Shown here: in pieces, positions 8,411-17,028 of the stretch | Numbering within the stretch: the first letter of the stretch is position 1 | How the letters are laid out: each line of letters opens with the position of its first letter | From: Sporosarcina luteola | Lineage (GTDB): Bacteria; Bacillota; Bacilli; Bacillales_A; Planococcaceae | Assembly: GCF_023715585.1 (NCBI RefSeq) | Contig: NZ_JAMBOK010000001.1 | Coordinates: forward strand, 1,550,001-1,614,000 | Length of the DNA stretch: 64,000 bases | Direction: 5' to 3' | Position numbers and translations under genes: made by a program | The notes under the pieces: generated by a model | Told to the model about the DNA's origin: nothing | The model's input: the letters and a program-made list of their open reading frames with translations, nothing else | Database searches by the model: none

Positions 8411-9055
8411 TCAGTTCCTTGCCTGTTGGATTTTCTTGATGAACTGCTCGGCAATCTTCGTAAGCTCGTCATAACGCTCTTCAGCGATCGCTTTTCCATC
8501 AACCAACGTTCCGCCGACTCCAACTGCAACCGCGCCATTCTTAATGAACTTCTCTACATTATCCAGACTCACTCCGCCTGTTGGCATCATGGGTATATGT
8601 CCAAGTGGACCTTGTAAATCTTTCAAGTAATTGGCACCAAGTGCATCACCCGGAAAAACCTTAAGAATATCAGCCCCCGCCGAATAGGCTTGGACGATTT
8701 CTGTAGGGGTCATAACACCAGGGATGGAAATCTTTCCGTAGCGGTTCGTAATCTGGATCGTATTAACATCGAAACTGGGAGAGAAAATAAAATCTGATCC
8801 TGCATCAATTGCCGCTTTTGCTGATTCGGCATCCAACACAGTACCTGCTCCGACGAGGGCTCTATCTTTGAATGTCTCTTTTAAGCTTTTTATCATGGCA
8901 AAAGCGCCGGGGGTATCAACTGTAATTTCCAAAGCGCCAACTCCACCGAAAACGAGCGCTTCCGCTATTGAATGGATCTGTGATTGAGTAGGTCTCCGGA
9001 TCACAGCGACCAATCCCGATTCTTTAAGCCGTAAAAGATCCTCCCATTTTTTCAT
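8411..9055 (-). CDS. 2-keto-3-deoxy-6-phosphogluconate/galactonate aldolase (KDPG/KHG type)
   Basis: 214 residues, the normal size of class I KDPG aldolases. Visible are GALEITVDTPGA with the catalytic Glu, VGAGTVLD, FIFSPSFD, the Schiff-base Lys in DILKVFPGD, and PTGGV. It splits 2-keto-3-deoxy-6-phospho sugar acids into pyruvate and glyceraldehyde 3-phosphate. ATG at 9055 follows GGGAG. It sits between the kinase and DgoD, so the substrate may be the galactonate-derived epimer (DgoA role), the gluconate-derived one, or both. Confidence 0.93.
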   Translation of the reverse strand: MKKWEDLLRLKESGLVAVIRRPTQSQIHSIAEALVFGGVGALEITVDTPGAFAMIKSLKETFKDRALVGAGTVLDAESAKAAIDAGSDFIFSPSFDVNTIQITNRYGKISIPGVMTPTEIVQAYSAGADILKVFPGDALGANYLKDLQGPLGHIPMMPTGGVSLDNVEKFIKNGAVAVGVGGTLVDGKAIAEERYDELTKIAEQFIKKIQQARN

Positions 9056-9073
9056 GAGTGAACGCTCCCTTTA

Positions 9074-10069
9074 TCATCTTTTTACATCCCGTCCATCAGC
9101 AGTAGGATCCATGTATCTTTCGACAGCAGAAAGTGTCGGCAAGCCTTCTACATCACCATGGACACCGACAACCATTGCTCCGATGGCATTCGCCCGTTTG
9201 ACGACAAGTCGCAGCGGTTCTTGACGTAAAATCCCACTAATGATTCCAGCCGCAAAACCATCGCCTGCACCTACAGGATCAACTAATCGCTTAACAGGAA
9301 ACCCTTCTATATAAGCTTTTTCATCCTTTGTCTGTAAGTAAGCTCCTCTACTTCCGAGCTTTATGATGATTGTCTTATCGCTATCATTCATTAAAGCATC
9401 AGCCACATCTTCCACTTCCACCATGCCAGTCATAAATTGACCTTCGTCAAGTCCGGGCAAAATCACATCTGCATAAGAAGCAATTTCATTGAACACGTTT
9501 TTTGCTCGCTCCGCAGACCAAAGCTTCAGGCGTAAATTCGGATCAAAGACAATCATCATGCCGTTCTTTTTTGCAATTTCAATTGCTTTCATTACAGTTC
9601 GATAACATGATTCACTAAGAGCGGGCGTGATCCCTGTAATGTGAAGAATTTTGGCTTGCGCAATATATTGTTCATTCAAATCGGTTTCTTTCATTAAACT
9701 GGCCGCGGAATTTTTCCGATAATAGTAAACGTTGATATCTTCCGGGGTCAATCGCTCTTTAAAAATCAAACCTGTTTGTGCGTCATCCGTCAGAAGACAC
9801 GAAGAGACGTCCACGCCTTCCCCCCGAACAAGTTTGAGGATGTACCTTCCGAAAGGGTCATTGCCCAGTTTGCTGAACCATCCGACAGAATGTCCCAACC
9901 TCGTCAAGCCGATTGCTACATTCGATTCGGCGCCGCCAATGCTTTTGGGGAATTGATGTACATACTCCATAGGTAGAAATTGTTCAGGTTGAAAAAGAAC
10001 CATCGTTTCGCCAAGTGTAAACACATCGATTTCATTCACTAGAGAACCTGCCTCATTTAATGTAATCAT
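9074..10069 (-). CDS. kdgK: 2-keto-3-deoxygluconate (KDG) kinase, PfkB family
   Basis: 331 residues, ribokinase/PfkB family. Signature 1 is near IGGAESNVAIGLTRLG and the C-terminal signature is DPVGAGDGFAAG with the catalytic Asp. It should phosphorylate 2-keto-3-deoxygluconate or -galactonate with ATP before the aldolase step. The ATG at 10069 overlaps the dctM stop (ATGA), so translation is coupled to the transporter; a GTG ten codons later is a weaker alternative. The order kinase-aldolase-dehydratase supports the role. Confidence 0.9.
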   Translation of the reverse strand: MITLNEAGSLVNEIDVFTLGETMVLFQPEQFLPMEYVHQFPKSIGGAESNVAIGLTRLGHSVGWFSKLGNDPFGRYILKLVRGEGVDVSSCLLTDDAQTGLIFKERLTPEDINVYYYRKNSAASLMKETDLNEQYIAQAKILHITGITPALSESCYRTVMKAIEIAKKNGMMIVFDPNLRLKLWSAERAKNVFNEIASYADVILPGLDEGQFMTGMVEVEDVADALMNDSDKTIIIKLGSRGAYLQTKDEKAYIEGFPVKRLVDPVGAGDGFAAGIISGILRQEPLRLVVKRANAIGAMVVGVHGDVEGLPTLSAVERYMDPTADGRDVKR

Positions 10070-11346
10070 TTCGCAAACCCTACCAAGAATAACGAAAGCT
10101 GCGGAATGAATGTAATCAGCAATAATGTGAAGATCATTGCAAAAACAAATGGGATTACCGCACGGGATAACGACTCAAGCGAAAGTCCCGAAATTCCTGA
10201 AGCAACAAACAGATTCACTCCAAGCGGTGGTGTGATGAATCCGATCGCCAAGTTGACGACCATCAGAATGCCGAAATGGATTGGATCATAGCCGATCTGA
10301 ATAGCAATCGGCAATAGGATTGGTGTCAGAATGATAATAGCGGCAAGGGTGTCCATGAACATTCCGACAACCAATAAAAGTGCAGTGATGAGCAAGATGA
10401 TGATAATCGGCTCACTTGAAACATTCATAAGAGCATTTGCCACTTTCGTCGGGACTTGTTCGATTGTCAAATATCTTCCGAACGCGGTTGCTGTTCCGAC
10501 AATGATTAAAACAGTTGCAGTCGTCAATGCTGAATCAATCATGACTTTCGGCAAATCTTTAATCCGAAGTTCGCGATATAAAACAGTTGAAGCGAAAAGA
10601 CCATAAACAACCGCGATAACTGCTGCTTCTGTCGGCGTGAAGTATCCGCCGTAAATCCCTCCTAAAATAATGACCGGAATTAGCAAAGCCCATTTAGCTT
10701 CCCATATGGCAACTCCTATTTTTTTGAAGGATGTAGGTTCATCCAACCCTTTGTATCCTTTTTTCTTCGAATAAAAATACGCGTAAATGATCATCGATAG
10801 TCCGACTAGAATTCCAGGTACAATTCCAGCGATGAATAGATTCCCGATTGATGCGTTTCCAACAACACCGTAAATGACCATGGGAATGCTCGGAGGGATA
10901 ATGACTCCGATTGAACCCGCAGCGGCAACAACCGCTGTTGCAAATTTCTTATCATAACCGTTACGGACCATTGCCGGAATCATAATACCGCCGATCGCCG
11001 CAACAGTAGCTGGACCGGAACCGGAAATCGCAGCGAAAAACATACATGTGATGATCGTCGCAATTGCAAACCCACCCGTCTTGTTCCCGACAATTGCATT
11101 TGCCACTTTAAATAACCTTTCGGAGATTCCGCCTTTCCCCATGATTTCCCCAGCCAAAATAAAGAACGGAACTGCCATTAAAGGGAAGGAATCAACAGAA
11201 GTAACTAACTCTTTCACTAAAAACTCAACTGGCAAACTGCCGGTATATAAAATTGTAATAAGCGTAGCCAGACCGATAGAAATCCCGATTGGCACAGTTA
11301 GGAATAACAGCAGCGCAAAACTACCAAATAATACAGCAGTAGTCAT
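10066..11346 (-). CDS. dctM: TRAP transporter large permease subunit
   Basis: 426 residues, almost entirely hydrophobic with about 12 membrane segments, as expected for DctM. Family motifs include the conserved SIGVIIPPSIPMVIYG and GFITPPLGVNLFVASG repeats of the two halves. It couples sodium flow to import of an organic acid presented by DctP. ATG at 11346 follows GGAGG. Its place directly before kdgK suggests the cargo is galactonate or a related sugar acid. Confidence 0.95.
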   Translation of the reverse strand: MTTAVLFGSFALLLFLTVPIGISIGLATLITILYTGSLPVEFLVKELVTSVDSFPLMAVPFFILAGEIMGKGGISERLFKVANAIVGNKTGGFAIATIITCMFFAAISGSGPATVAAIGGIMIPAMVRNGYDKKFATAVVAAAGSIGVIIPPSIPMVIYGVVGNASIGNLFIAGIVPGILVGLSMIIYAYFYSKKKGYKGLDEPTSFKKIGVAIWEAKWALLIPVIILGGIYGGYFTPTEAAVIAVVYGLFASTVLYRELRIKDLPKVMIDSALTTATVLIIVGTATAFGRYLTIEQVPTKVANALMNVSSEPIIIILLITALLLVVGMFMDTLAAIIILTPILLPIAIQIGYDPIHFGILMVVNLAIGFITPPLGVNLFVASGISGLSLESLSRAVIPFVFAMIFTLLLITFIPQLSLFLVGFAK

Positions 11347-11388
11347 CTCTTAAACCTCCACGATGATTCAGAATCATTGTCCCTATTT

Positions 11389-11892
11389 TTATACTTCCGT
11401 TTGTTCTTCGAGTACTTCTTTTCCTAGTAATACTTTGAAATAAGTAATAAGGTTTTGAATAAGTCGAATGACCGTCAATCCCATTCCGACCGGCGTGGCC
11501 ATATATACTAATCCCATCGGTATATGTAATGCAGGTGATTGTTGACCAAAAGATAATAATTTATTCGCGATTTCGTACCCGTAGTAAACTACGAATATTG
11601 CAAATACGATAAATAAGACAGTTGATAATATATTTAAGATGACTTTCCATTTTTGATTTAACATGACGAGCAGGACATCCACTTTGATATGCCTTTGCTT
11701 TTTAACTCCGTAACTGATTCCAATGTAAACCAGCCAGATGAAACAGTACCGGGCCAATTCTTCTGACCACGATAAAGAATTATCAAGTCGTCTCATTACG
11801 ACCTGAACAAATATGACAGTAACCATAATAGAAGTGAAGATTGTCAACAACAGTTCTTCAATATGCCGATCAAACCATCGGATGATTTTCAT
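11389..11892 (-). CDS. dctQ: TRAP transporter small permease subunit
   Basis: 167 residues with four predicted membrane segments, typical DctQ. The motif SWSEELARYCFIWLVYIG is characteristic. The start is placed at ATG 11892 because AAGGAG lies seven bases upstream; an earlier in-frame start at 11913 has no such site. It forms the membrane complex with DctM and is separated from dctP by a strong hairpin. Confidence 0.93.
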   Translation of the reverse strand: MKIIRWFDRHIEELLLTIFTSIMVTVIFVQVVMRRLDNSLSWSEELARYCFIWLVYIGISYGVKKQRHIKVDVLLVMLNQKWKVILNILSTVLFIVFAIFVVYYGYEIANKLLSFGQQSPALHIPMGLVYMATPVGMGLTVIRLIQNLITYFKVLLGKEVLEEQTEV

Positions 11893-11952
11893 TTCGATCT
11901 CCTTTTCACTCAAAATTTACATTTCGATGAGTATGAAGCCGTATTTATAAAT

Positions 11953-11990
11953 AAAAAGACTTAGGGGGATGCCCCCCTTTAAGTCTTTTT
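11953..11990 (-). terminator. Partial terminator between dctP and dctQ
   Basis: AAAAAGACTTAGGGGG pairs with CCCCCCTTTAAGTCTTTTT, a strong stem with a T run on either strand. Lying inside the operon, it probably causes partial termination or protects the mRNA end, giving more binding protein than permease, as is common for solute-binding-protein genes. Confidence 0.8.
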
Positions 11991-11998
11991 AGGTTCCC

Positions 11999-13039
11999 TT
12001 ACTTTGAAGCTGCTTCAATAGCATCGAATACTTCTTGCACCGTTTCCTTACCGATTTTTTCTGTATATTTTTCAATTGCAGGTTGTACAAGTTTCACCAT
12101 CTCTTCACGTGCCTCAGGTGTGACTTCCGTGTACGTGATGCCTGCTTCTTGAAGATCAGTCAAATACTTTTCGTTCGCTTCACGATTCAATTGACGCTGG
12201 TATACACCTGCTTCGATTGCTGCATCTTTAACAATCTTTTGTTGTTCTTCTGTCAACCCATCAAAGAATGATTTGCTCATTAGAAATACAAACGGGCTAT
12301 ATATATGATGTGTGTTTGATACATGTGATTGTACTTCGTAATATTTTTGAAGGTAGATCGTCGCCAACGGATTTTCTTGACCGTCTACAGTTTTTTGCTG
12401 CATTGCTGTAAATAATTCAGTGAAAGCCATAGGAGTCGGATTTGCACCTAATGCACGGAAAGCCTCTAAGTGAAGGTCGTTTTCCATTGTACGCAATTTA
12501 AGTCCTTTGAAGTCCGCCGCAGTTGCGATGGCATGTTTACTATTCGTTACATCACGGAAACCATTTTCCCAATACGCTAGCCCAACCAAGTTTTGGCTAT
12601 CCAGTTTGTCTAGGAATTTCTGACCCACTTCACCATCTAATACTTTATCCGCAACTTCTTCACTCGGGAAAAGGAACGGGAAGTCAAACACGCTGAACTC
12701 AGGAACAAAGTTGGCCAGCGGTGCAGTTGAAGGGATCGTAACTTCCTGAGAACCTAATTGCAAAGCTTCCGTCATCGTACGGTCATCGCCAAGTTGTCCG
12801 CTATGATATGTTTCAACGGTAATGTCACCATTTGTCTTTTCTTCAACGATCTCTTTAAATTTCAATAGACCAAGATATTGCGGATGTGAATCATTTAAAC
12901 CGATTCCTCCACGGATAGTTTTCTTTTCCCCTGTGTTTTTACCTTCAGCAGCACTGCCTTTTGAATCGCCGTTGTCGCTGCAAGCAGCTAGTGACAAGAC
13001 CATAAATGCAGCTAATAAAACCGTCAACAATCTTTTCAT
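11999..13039 (-). CDS. dctP: TRAP transporter solute-binding lipoprotein
   Basis: 346 residues. A lipoprotein signal ends LSLAAC with Cys20 as the lipidated residue, so the protein is held on the outer face of the membrane. The mature part has the DctP features GGIGLNDSHPQYLGLLKF, YHSGQLGDDRTMTEALQLGS and the conserved Arg-containing LKLRTMENDLHLEAFRALGANP. It would capture the sugar acid for DctQM. It follows 6-phosphogluconate dehydrogenase by about 34 bases and precedes an internal terminator. Confidence 0.94.
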   Translation of the reverse strand: MKRLLTVLLAAFMVLSLAACSDNGDSKGSAAEGKNTGEKKTIRGGIGLNDSHPQYLGLLKFKEIVEEKTNGDITVETYHSGQLGDDRTMTEALQLGSQEVTIPSTAPLANFVPEFSVFDFPFLFPSEEVADKVLDGEVGQKFLDKLDSQNLVGLAYWENGFRDVTNSKHAIATAADFKGLKLRTMENDLHLEAFRALGANPTPMAFTELFTAMQQKTVDGQENPLATIYLQKYYEVQSHVSNTHHIYSPFVFLMSKSFFDGLTEEQQKIVKDAAIEAGVYQRQLNREANEKYLTDLQEAGITYTEVTPEAREEMVKLVQPAIEKYTEKIGKETVQEVFDAIEAASK

Positions 13040-13073
13040 ACCTAATTACCCCCTAATTTTTATGTTGTAAATC

Positions 13074-13970
13074 TTACTTCCCGACAATTTCATGCCCACC
13101 GAATTCATTTCGTAACGCAGCGACCACTTTACCCGTGAAAGTATCATCTTCCAAGGAACGGTATCTCATTAGAAGTGACATCGTAATAACAGGCGCGGGC
13201 ACTTGCAGATCCAACGATGTTTCTACGGTCCATTTACCTGATCCAGATGAATTCATGATTCCTCTCACTGCTTCTAACTTAGGATCTTTTGAGAATGCGT
13301 TTTCAGTCAGTTCCATCAGCCAAGAGCGGATGACAGAACCGTTGTTCCAAACCTTCGCCACTTTCTCAAAATCATAGTCGAAATCACTTTTCTCAAGAAT
13401 ATCGAAACCTTCAGCAATGGATTGCATCATACCGTATTCGATTCCGTTATGAATCATTTTCAAGAAATGACCGCTGCCTAATTTACCAGCGTAAAGATAG
13501 CCATTTTCCACTGCAGTGTCTTTAAAGATTTCCTCAATCGATGTGAATATTTCCTTATCCCCGCCGACCATCGTACAGATTCCATTTCTCGCGCCGTCCA
13601 CACCGCCACTTGTTCCACAGTCAAGGAAGTGGATTCCCTTGGCCGCAAGCTTCGTCCCTCGACGTATTGAATCTTTATATTTTGAATTTCCGCCTTCAAT
13701 GACGATGTCCCCTTCTTCCAACAAAATCTCCAATGAGGAAAGGATATTTTCGGTGACTTCACCTGCAGGCACCATTAGCCAAACGACCCGGGGAGTCTCT
13801 AGTTGTTGAATAGCCTCTTCCAAGCTAGTTGCTCCAATAGCGCCTTGTTCAGTGATTTTCTCCACTGCATCTCTATCAACATCATAAGCAACTACTTCAT
13901 GTTTGTGGTCGATCAGGTTCAACGCTAAGTTAAAACCCATCTTCCCGAGGCCGATCATAGCCAATTTCAT
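13074..13970 (-). CDS. gnd: 6-phosphogluconate dehydrogenase, decarboxylating, short type
   Basis: 298 residues, matching the shorter (about 300-residue) often NAD-preferring 6PGDH rather than the 470-residue form. Motifs: GLGKMGFNLALNL for the dinucleotide, CGTSGGVDGARNG for the substrate, and KMIHNGIEYGMMQ with the catalytic Lys. It converts 6-phosphogluconate to ribulose 5-phosphate and CO2. ATG at 13970 has an AAAGGGG site upstream. As the first gene of the minus-strand operon, and with gluconokinase across the divergent promoter, it gives a gluconate route that ends with RpiA at the operon tail. Confidence 0.92.
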   Translation of the reverse strand: MKLAMIGLGKMGFNLALNLIDHKHEVVAYDVDRDAVEKITEQGAIGATSLEEAIQQLETPRVVWLMVPAGEVTENILSSLEILLEEGDIVIEGGNSKYKDSIRRGTKLAAKGIHFLDCGTSGGVDGARNGICTMVGGDKEIFTSIEEIFKDTAVENGYLYAGKLGSGHFLKMIHNGIEYGMMQSIAEGFDILEKSDFDYDFEKVAKVWNNGSVIRSWLMELTENAFSKDPKLEAVRGIMNSSGSGKWTVETSLDLQVPAPVITMSLLMRYRSLEDDTFTGKVVAALRNEFGGHEIVGK

Positions 13971-14145
13971 TGTTGTAACCCCTTTCAAAATGCTTTAAAA
14001 GAAAAAATATTTCATGTAAGCTAATTATATATCGAATTTTTTTTAATACAAGAGTTATTCGAGAATTCATTTGTGAAAAATTTCGTTATTATTAATAAAA
14101 AATATCATGTATGATTAATGAAAGATTTAATCAAGGGAGACAACG
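13971..14145. promoter_or_regulatory. Divergent promoter/operator region, hexonate operon versus rpiR-gntK
   Basis: A very AT-rich 175-base gap between the two operons. It contains two GAAA...TTTC inverted repeats (GAAAAAATATTTC near 14002-14014 and GAAAAATTTC near 14075). These are plausible operators for the adjacent RpiR-type regulator, but no experimental or motif evidence is available here. I cannot assign -35/-10 boxes firmly. Confidence 0.45.
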
Positions 14146-15003
14146 ATGATGAGAGATGTAACACCACATTGCTTTACACTCATACGTGCCATTTATGCGC
14201 AACTGAGTGATAAAGAAAAAGCGATAGCAGATTTTATACTCAACCAACCAGAACGTTTCATCCATTCTACGATCAGTCAAATAGCTGAGGAACTTTCCGT
14301 AGCAGATGCCACTGTTTTCCGCTTTTCCAAACGGTTAGGTTACAAAGGTTACCAAGCAATGAAAATAGCCCTTGCATCTGAAATCATTTCAACAACGAAA
14401 GATATTCACGAAACGATTGCGGAGGGCGACGATGAAAAAACGATAGCGGAAAAGGTATTCAAATCAAATATCAGAACACTCGAGGACACACTCCAAGTAA
14501 TCGATCCACAACAACTCAAAGATGCAGTGAACGCATTGGTCAACGCTAGAAAAATCGAATTCTACGGCAACGGCGGTTCCGGTTCAATCGCATTGGACGC
14601 CCATCACAAGTTCCTTAGGAGCGGCTTGTACACAAGTTGTTATACAGACGGACATCTCCAAATAATGAGTGCTGCACAATTGACTGATCAAGATGTCGTT
14701 GTCTGCATTTCACACTCAGGCACAAGCCGGGATGTCCTTGATGCATTGGAAACAGCAAAAAAAAATGGAGCTACCACTATTGGAATCACCCATTTCTCAA
14801 AGACGCCTCTAAGCGAAAAAGCTGATATCGTCCTTCAGACGGTTTCTTTGGAGACAGAATACAGATCAGAAGCATTGGCATCCCGCCTTGCACAATTAAG
14901 TATTATTGATGCGTTATATGTAAATGTGAGCATCCGACTGAATGACCGGATGAAAACTTCTTTGCAAAAAATGAGAAACGCAATTTCTGTGAAAAAGCTT
15001 TAA
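14146..15003 (+). CDS. RpiR/MurR-family transcriptional regulator
   Basis: 285 residues. The N-terminal 75 residues form the RpiR helix-turn-helix (LSDKEKAIADFIL, then ISQIAEELSVADATVFRFSKRLGYKGYQ). Residues about 120-260 are a SIS domain (IEFYGNGGSGSIALDAHHKF, CISHSGTSRDVLDALETAKKNG) that binds phosphosugars. Such proteins repress or activate sugar catabolism according to a sugar-phosphate signal such as 6-phosphogluconate or KDPG. ATG at 14146 (or 14149) follows AGGGAG. It is divergent from the hexonate operon and 36 bases before gluconokinase, so it probably controls both. Confidence 0.92.
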   Translation: MMRDVTPHCFTLIRAIYAQLSDKEKAIADFILNQPERFIHSTISQIAEELSVADATVFRFSKRLGYKGYQAMKIALASEIISTTKDIHETIAEGDDEKTIAEKVFKSNIRTLEDTLQVIDPQQLKDAVNALVNARKIEFYGNGGSGSIALDAHHKFLRSGLYTSCYTDGHLQIMSAAQLTDQDVVVCISHSGTSRDVLDALETAKKNGATTIGITHFSKTPLSEKADIVLQTVSLETEYRSEALASRLAQLSIIDALYVNVSIRLNDRMKTSLQKMRNAISVKKL

Positions 15004-15039
15004 TCAAAAAGTGATTATTAAATAAAGAAGGTGCCTCAA

Positions 15040-16518
15040 TTGACTAACTCAATCGTCATAGGACTTGATATTGGGACTACTAGCACAAAAGCCATTGCAT
15101 TCAATAGAAACGGTATTGTTATCGGTGAATATGAAGTGGAATATCCATTACATACTCCTCATCATGGATGGGCGGAACAAGATCCTCTCGAAATTGAAAA
15201 CGCAACAATAACGGCAATTAATTCATTAATGAAAACTGGCACAATTGAAGCTGATGCCATTTTGGCAATTGGGTTATCGAGTGCTATGCATTCCCTAATT
15301 TGCATCGATGATGAAGGTGAGCCTTTGTCACCTTCCATTACATGGGCAGATGGGCGTGCAGCGAACCAGGCAAGGCGCTTAAAGGAGCAGAGTCCGAATC
15401 TATACCAATCTACAGGCACTCCGATCCACCCGATGTCTCCGCTCGTTAAACTAATGTGGATGAAGGAATCAGGCTATCCGCAATTTATTGCGGCTGACAA
15501 ATTTGTTTCGATAAAAGAGTTTTTATTATTCCGATGGTTCGGATCACAACTTGTCGATTACTCAATCGCATCCGCTACCGGCCTGTTCGATTCACATACG
15601 TTGAATTGGAATCCAGACGCACTAAAGATAGCTGGCATTACTGAGGACAAACTGTTTACTCCTGTTCCCCCGACAACCGAAATCAGAGGATTGAAACGGG
15701 AAATTGCATACAAAACAGGTTTAGGGGAGAATGTTCCCTTCATAATTGGGGCAAGCGATGGGCCTTTGGCAAACTTGGGCATAGGGGCTATCAAACCGGG
15801 TGAAGTTGCAATCACAATTGGAACGAGCGGAGCAATCCGGCAGTTGGTACCTCAAACAAAAACAGATCTATACCAGCAGACTTTTTGTTATACGTTTACC
15901 GAATCGTTGTCACTAATTGGCGGACCGACAAACAGTGGCGGAATCGTGTTGAAGTGGTTGAAGGAGTTGGTAGGGGAAAACATGAGCTACGAGTCAATGA
16001 GCTCTTTAGCTGCGTTGGCCCCTGCCGGATCGGATGACCTCTTATTCATTCCTTATCTAAATGGAGAAAGGGCCCCGATATGGAATTCTAACGTTAGGGG
16101 TAATCTATTCGGACTCTCCTTACGACATAAAAAAGAGCATCTCGTCCGAGCAGGCATGGAAGGCGTCGTTTTCAGCATCTTCCACGTCGGCCAAGCATTA
16201 GAACGACTTGCAGGTAAACCGGAAAAAATATTGGCGAGCGGCGGATTTGCCCGTTCACCTCTTTGGCTTCAAATACTAGCAGATGTATTCAACCAGCCAG
16301 TGTACGTCCCCCTCAGTCACCAAAGCTCTGCATGGGGTGCTGCTTGGCTGGCATTATACAGCATAGGGGAAGTTGCTAGTCTCGAAGCCATCAAAGAACA
16401 CATCCCCATGCAAGGCCATTTCATACCTAACATAGAAAACCACCATATCTATCTGAAAATGTTTTCTCAGTATAAAAACCTCTCAGAAACAATAAACAAA
16501 CATTATCAGCTATCGTAA
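15040..16518 (+). CDS. gntK: Gluconokinase, FGGY family
   Basis: 492 residues, FGGY carbohydrate kinase. It starts with IGLDIGTTSTKAIAF (first phosphate motif) and has GASDGPLANLGIGA, the ATP-site TIGTSGAIR, and the C-terminal LASGGFARSPLWLQILAD of the gluconate/xylulose kinase branch. It phosphorylates gluconate at C6. The start is TTG at 15040 because AAAGAAGG lies eight bases upstream; the GTG at 15031 would be too close to that site. It works with 6-phosphogluconate dehydrogenase and RpiA in the facing operon. Xylulokinase is the main alternative, but the context favours gluconate. Confidence 0.88.
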   Translation: MTNSIVIGLDIGTTSTKAIAFNRNGIVIGEYEVEYPLHTPHHGWAEQDPLEIENATITAINSLMKTGTIEADAILAIGLSSAMHSLICIDDEGEPLSPSITWADGRAANQARRLKEQSPNLYQSTGTPIHPMSPLVKLMWMKESGYPQFIAADKFVSIKEFLLFRWFGSQLVDYSIASATGLFDSHTLNWNPDALKIAGITEDKLFTPVPPTTEIRGLKREIAYKTGLGENVPFIIGASDGPLANLGIGAIKPGEVAITIGTSGAIRQLVPQTKTDLYQQTFCYTFTESLSLIGGPTNSGGIVLKWLKELVGENMSYESMSSLAALAPAGSDDLLFIPYLNGERAPIWNSNVRGNLFGLSLRHKKEHLVRAGMEGVVFSIFHVGQALERLAGKPEKILASGGFARSPLWLQILADVFNQPVYVPLSHQSSAWGAAWLALYSIGEVASLEAIKEHIPMQGHFIPNIENHHIYLKMFSQYKNLSETINKHYQLS

Positions 16519-16538
16519 TTATTTGGGTGCTTTTTTTT

Positions 16539-16818
16539 GGTGCCTGTGCATGGTGCATTTATGACAATTCAAATCGGAGTATGAATATACAGTTAAAAGT
16601 CAGCCAAATGTCTATATGGCTGACTTCCTTTTTTGATAATATACAATTGTAGTTAATAAACTGAATTGTGTCGGTGCCTGTGCAAGACACATTTATGACA
16701 ATTCACCTAAAGGTATGAAAATACATAGAAAAATCAGCCATTACATGTATGGCTGATTTTTCTCTTCTGGAATATGCAATTGTAGTTAATAAACTGAATA
16801 GTGTGATGCACAGGCACC
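16539..16818. repeat. Two-hairpin GGTGCCTGTGCA element, copy D
   Basis: GGTGCCTGTGCATGGTGCATT at the left, TGCACAGGCACC at the right. Hairpins: GTCAGCCAAATGTC/TATGGCTGAC and AAAATCAGCCATTACATG/TATGGCTGATTTTT. The second hairpin differs in sequence from copies B and C but is still paired, which suggests that structure is conserved. It follows the gntK stop by 20 bases. Confidence 0.86.
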
Positions 16819-16846
16819 AAAAAAAATCCACAATAACTCTCAACGG

Positions 16847-16867
16847 AAAATAGGTCTATAAAACTAT
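16847..16867. repeat. AATAGGTCTATAAAACTAT motif, copy 1
   Basis: A 20-base run is repeated exactly at 49898-49917, and the next ~25 bases are also alike (CTGAATTACAATATC versus CTGATATTGCAATCG). It lies upstream of the SLH-NlpC/P60 gene. A leftover right end of the GGTGCCTGTGCA family (GTATCGTACAGGCACCC) follows at about 16922-16939. Confidence 0.6.
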
Positions 16868-17028
16868 GCGGGTGATACCTGAATTACAATATCAAAAAAA
16901 TTCATTCTTTTTTTCTGCATGTGTATCGTACAGGCACCCAAATTGAGCAGACACTATTTCCTATAACTGTTTTAGTAAAAAGTTTCATATGGTACTATTA
17001 TCATATTACGAGAGAAGGAGGTTATGTT

